Below are positions 62,124-63,095 of a DNA stretch of 63,095 nt, one piece after another. The stretch is from a virus, in IMG/VR virus record IMGVR_UViG_3300044617_000558, positions 1 to 63,095 of that record. The stretch is one strand, 5' to 3'. The notes beneath the pieces are model-generated. The model searched no databases. It worked only from the letters and a program-made list of their open reading frames with translations, and was not told the origin of the DNA. Both the position numbers and the translations under genes were made by a program. Every line of letters starts with the position of its first letter. Within the stretch, counting starts at the first letter, position 1.

Positions 62124-63068
62124 TTAGTTTAGCATAAGTGATATTGATTTGTCAAACTGGAACTCTAAATTCTTAAGTTCTTCGTCTGGCATATCGCCAA
62201 TATCTTTATACTGATTGTTTAGTTTAATAACGGAAACACGACTAGAAAGTTTTTCAACTATTCTATCTTTCATGTTTCCTCCCGCCTCATCATTATCAGC
62301 AATAACAATAATGTTATTGAAATACTTCTGAAGCAATTCTATTTGTTTGCTTGATACGTTTGCACCAAGTGTTGCGACTGCTGGAAGTCCTACCTGGTCA
62401 AGTCTAATGGCATCAAATGATGATTCCACTACATATACTCTATCAGATTTCTTGACTCTGTGCAAGTTAAAAAGTGTTTTGCTTTTTGGAAGACCTGGCG
62501 TATTCTTAAAATCTTTTCCTTCAATAGATCTACCGACAAACCCAAGTGGTATACCATCTGGACTATGCACTGGAACAGTAACCATATCTTGTTTTTCTGA
62601 ATAGCCTAGTGAAAACTTTATACAAGAAGGCTTTTGAATTTTTCTATATGTAAAATAATTTTTTGCTCTTTCAGAAGCAATCAGGTTGTTGTGTAGTCTT
62701 TTAATAATTAGTTCGTCAAAAGTTTTATACTGCTCTTCTTTTACAAGAGCCTTGTCTATTTCTACAGCAAGATTTGTTACTTTTTCTTTGCTCTTAATAA
62801 ATCTAGCAGACTCAAAATATGTTCTACCAGATGTATGCATAACTAGTTCAATTAGGTCTGCAGATTTTTGACAAGAAAAACAAAAGAACATTCCGCTATC
62901 TTTTTGGACTTCGCCTGCTGGAGTTCTATGGTTGTTGTGAAATGGGCAAAAGATCATGAAATCTGCATCAAGTTCAGACTCTACAGTTATACCTGATCCT
63001 GTAAGGACTCGCTTGACTTGTTCTGCGGAATAAAGATTGGATTGGTTCCGTCTATTCCTGCTATCCAT
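62124..63068 (-). CDS. DnaG-like primase (short)
   Basis: A 314-aa protein. CHC2-type zinc finger: C41, H44, C63, C66 (CPFHNNH...FFCFSC). TOPRIM domain: E215 (VVESSFDAIRL), D258 and D260 (VIADNDEAG). It is shorter than bacterial DnaG (about 600) and has no helicase-binding domain. Starts primer synthesis for DnaE. Stop overlaps the gp32-like promoter. Confidence 0.85.
   Translation of the reverse strand: MDSRNRRNQSNLYSAEQVKRVLTGSGITVESELDADFMIFCPFHNNHRTPAGEVQKDSGMFFCFSCQKSADLIELVMHTSGRTYFESARFIKSKEKVTNLAVEIDKALVKEEQYKTFDELIIKRLHNNLIASERAKNYFTYRKIQKPSCIKFSLGYSEKQDMVTVPVHSPDGIPLGFVGRSIEGKDFKNTPGLPKSKTLFNLHRVKKSDRVYVVESSFDAIRLDQVGLPAVATLGANVSSKQIELLQKYFNNIIVIADNDEAGGNMKDRIVEKLSSRVSVIKLNNQYKDIGDMPDEELKNLEFQFDKSISLMLN
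62126..62155 (-). promoter_or_regulatory. Promoter for gp32-like gene
   Basis: Minus strand TTGACA (62155-62150), 18 bp, TAAACT (62131-62126), leader about 20 nt with AAGGAG. Confidence 0.6.
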
Positions 63069-63095
63069 GTGCTTTTCCTTTTCCCTGCGTAGACT

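Noticed and set aside
1-63095. Temperate-phage module
   Set aside because: No integrase, excisionase, Cro/CI-like repressor or att-like site was recognised; the phage is treated as lytic, with the caveat that part of the genome is missing.

Overview
This window looks like about 63 kb of a tailed, probably lytic phage (order Caudoviricetes) that infects a low-GC actinobacterium. A freshwater acI/Nanopelagicales-type host is the best guess. Evidence for an actinobacterial host is a WhiB-type Fe-S regulator (35953-36234), a GP88-family protein, a DUF932 protein, DUF7455-like zinc proteins, many leaderless genes and a secreted protein that resembles cell-surface proteins of small freshwater Actinobacteria. 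No integrase, excisionase or clear repressor was seen. Terminase genes are present, but no portal, capsid, protease or tail genes were recognised, so the structural module probably lies outside the window.

Layout. (1) 1-2.8 kb: a DHH-like protein, a membrane/coiled-coil protein and an SGNH-like protein. (2) 3.0-18.5 kb: a dense, mostly rightward region of very small genes (about 20-140 aa), many with zinc ribbons or one membrane helix. They form short operons whose spacers carry a repeated regulatory cassette: a 24-nt hairpin, GCCGGC, a TGTCAAGTCGACAC-like block, a CRP-like TGTGA-N6-TCACA site and a TTTGTCAG-N10-TATAMT promoter. An origin-like segment with DnaA boxes, AAGGTTTG repeats and tandem promoters lies at 15.9-17.1 kb. 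(3) 18.5-27 kb: accessory metabolism, namely 2-oxoglutarate/Fe(II) oxygenases, two sulfotransferases, an LLM-flavin-oxidoreductase/2OG-oxygenase fusion, two SGNH-like proteins and a HAD phosphatase, then four tRNAs. (4) 27-33 kb: katG catalase-peroxidase, Hsp20, two cupin/JmjC-like oxygenases, an HNH protein, a methyltransferase-like protein and a candidate 84-nt structured RNA. (5) 33-50 kb, leftward: more 2OG oxygenases, WhiB, a thermonuclease, three DUF2061 proteins, an APS-kinase/nucleotidyltransferase fusion, CHAP endolysin and holin-like genes, a sugar nucleotidyltransferase, a NodU-type carbamoyltransferase, tRNA-Asn, a secreted subtilase, a proteasome-like Ntn hydrolase and a PA14 surface protein. 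(6) 50-63 kb, leftward: a host-like surface protein, terminase, then the replication/recombination block (RuvC-like, Cas4-like, RecA, DnaE, gp32-like, primase).

How it may work. The phage carries its own replisome core. It also seems able to activate sulfate (APS kinase domain) and transfer sulfate, carbamoyl and hydroxyl groups to glycans or proteins, which fits surface decoration. KatG and Hsp20 fit protection of the infected cell against peroxide and protein stress. Three control layers are visible: leaderless promoters (-10, exactly 6 nt, then ATG, at 23 genes), a TTTGTCAG promoter family with upstream CRP-like sites, and a 24-nt covarying hairpin after stop codons (9 copies). All functions are inferred by reading the sequence; no database search was run.
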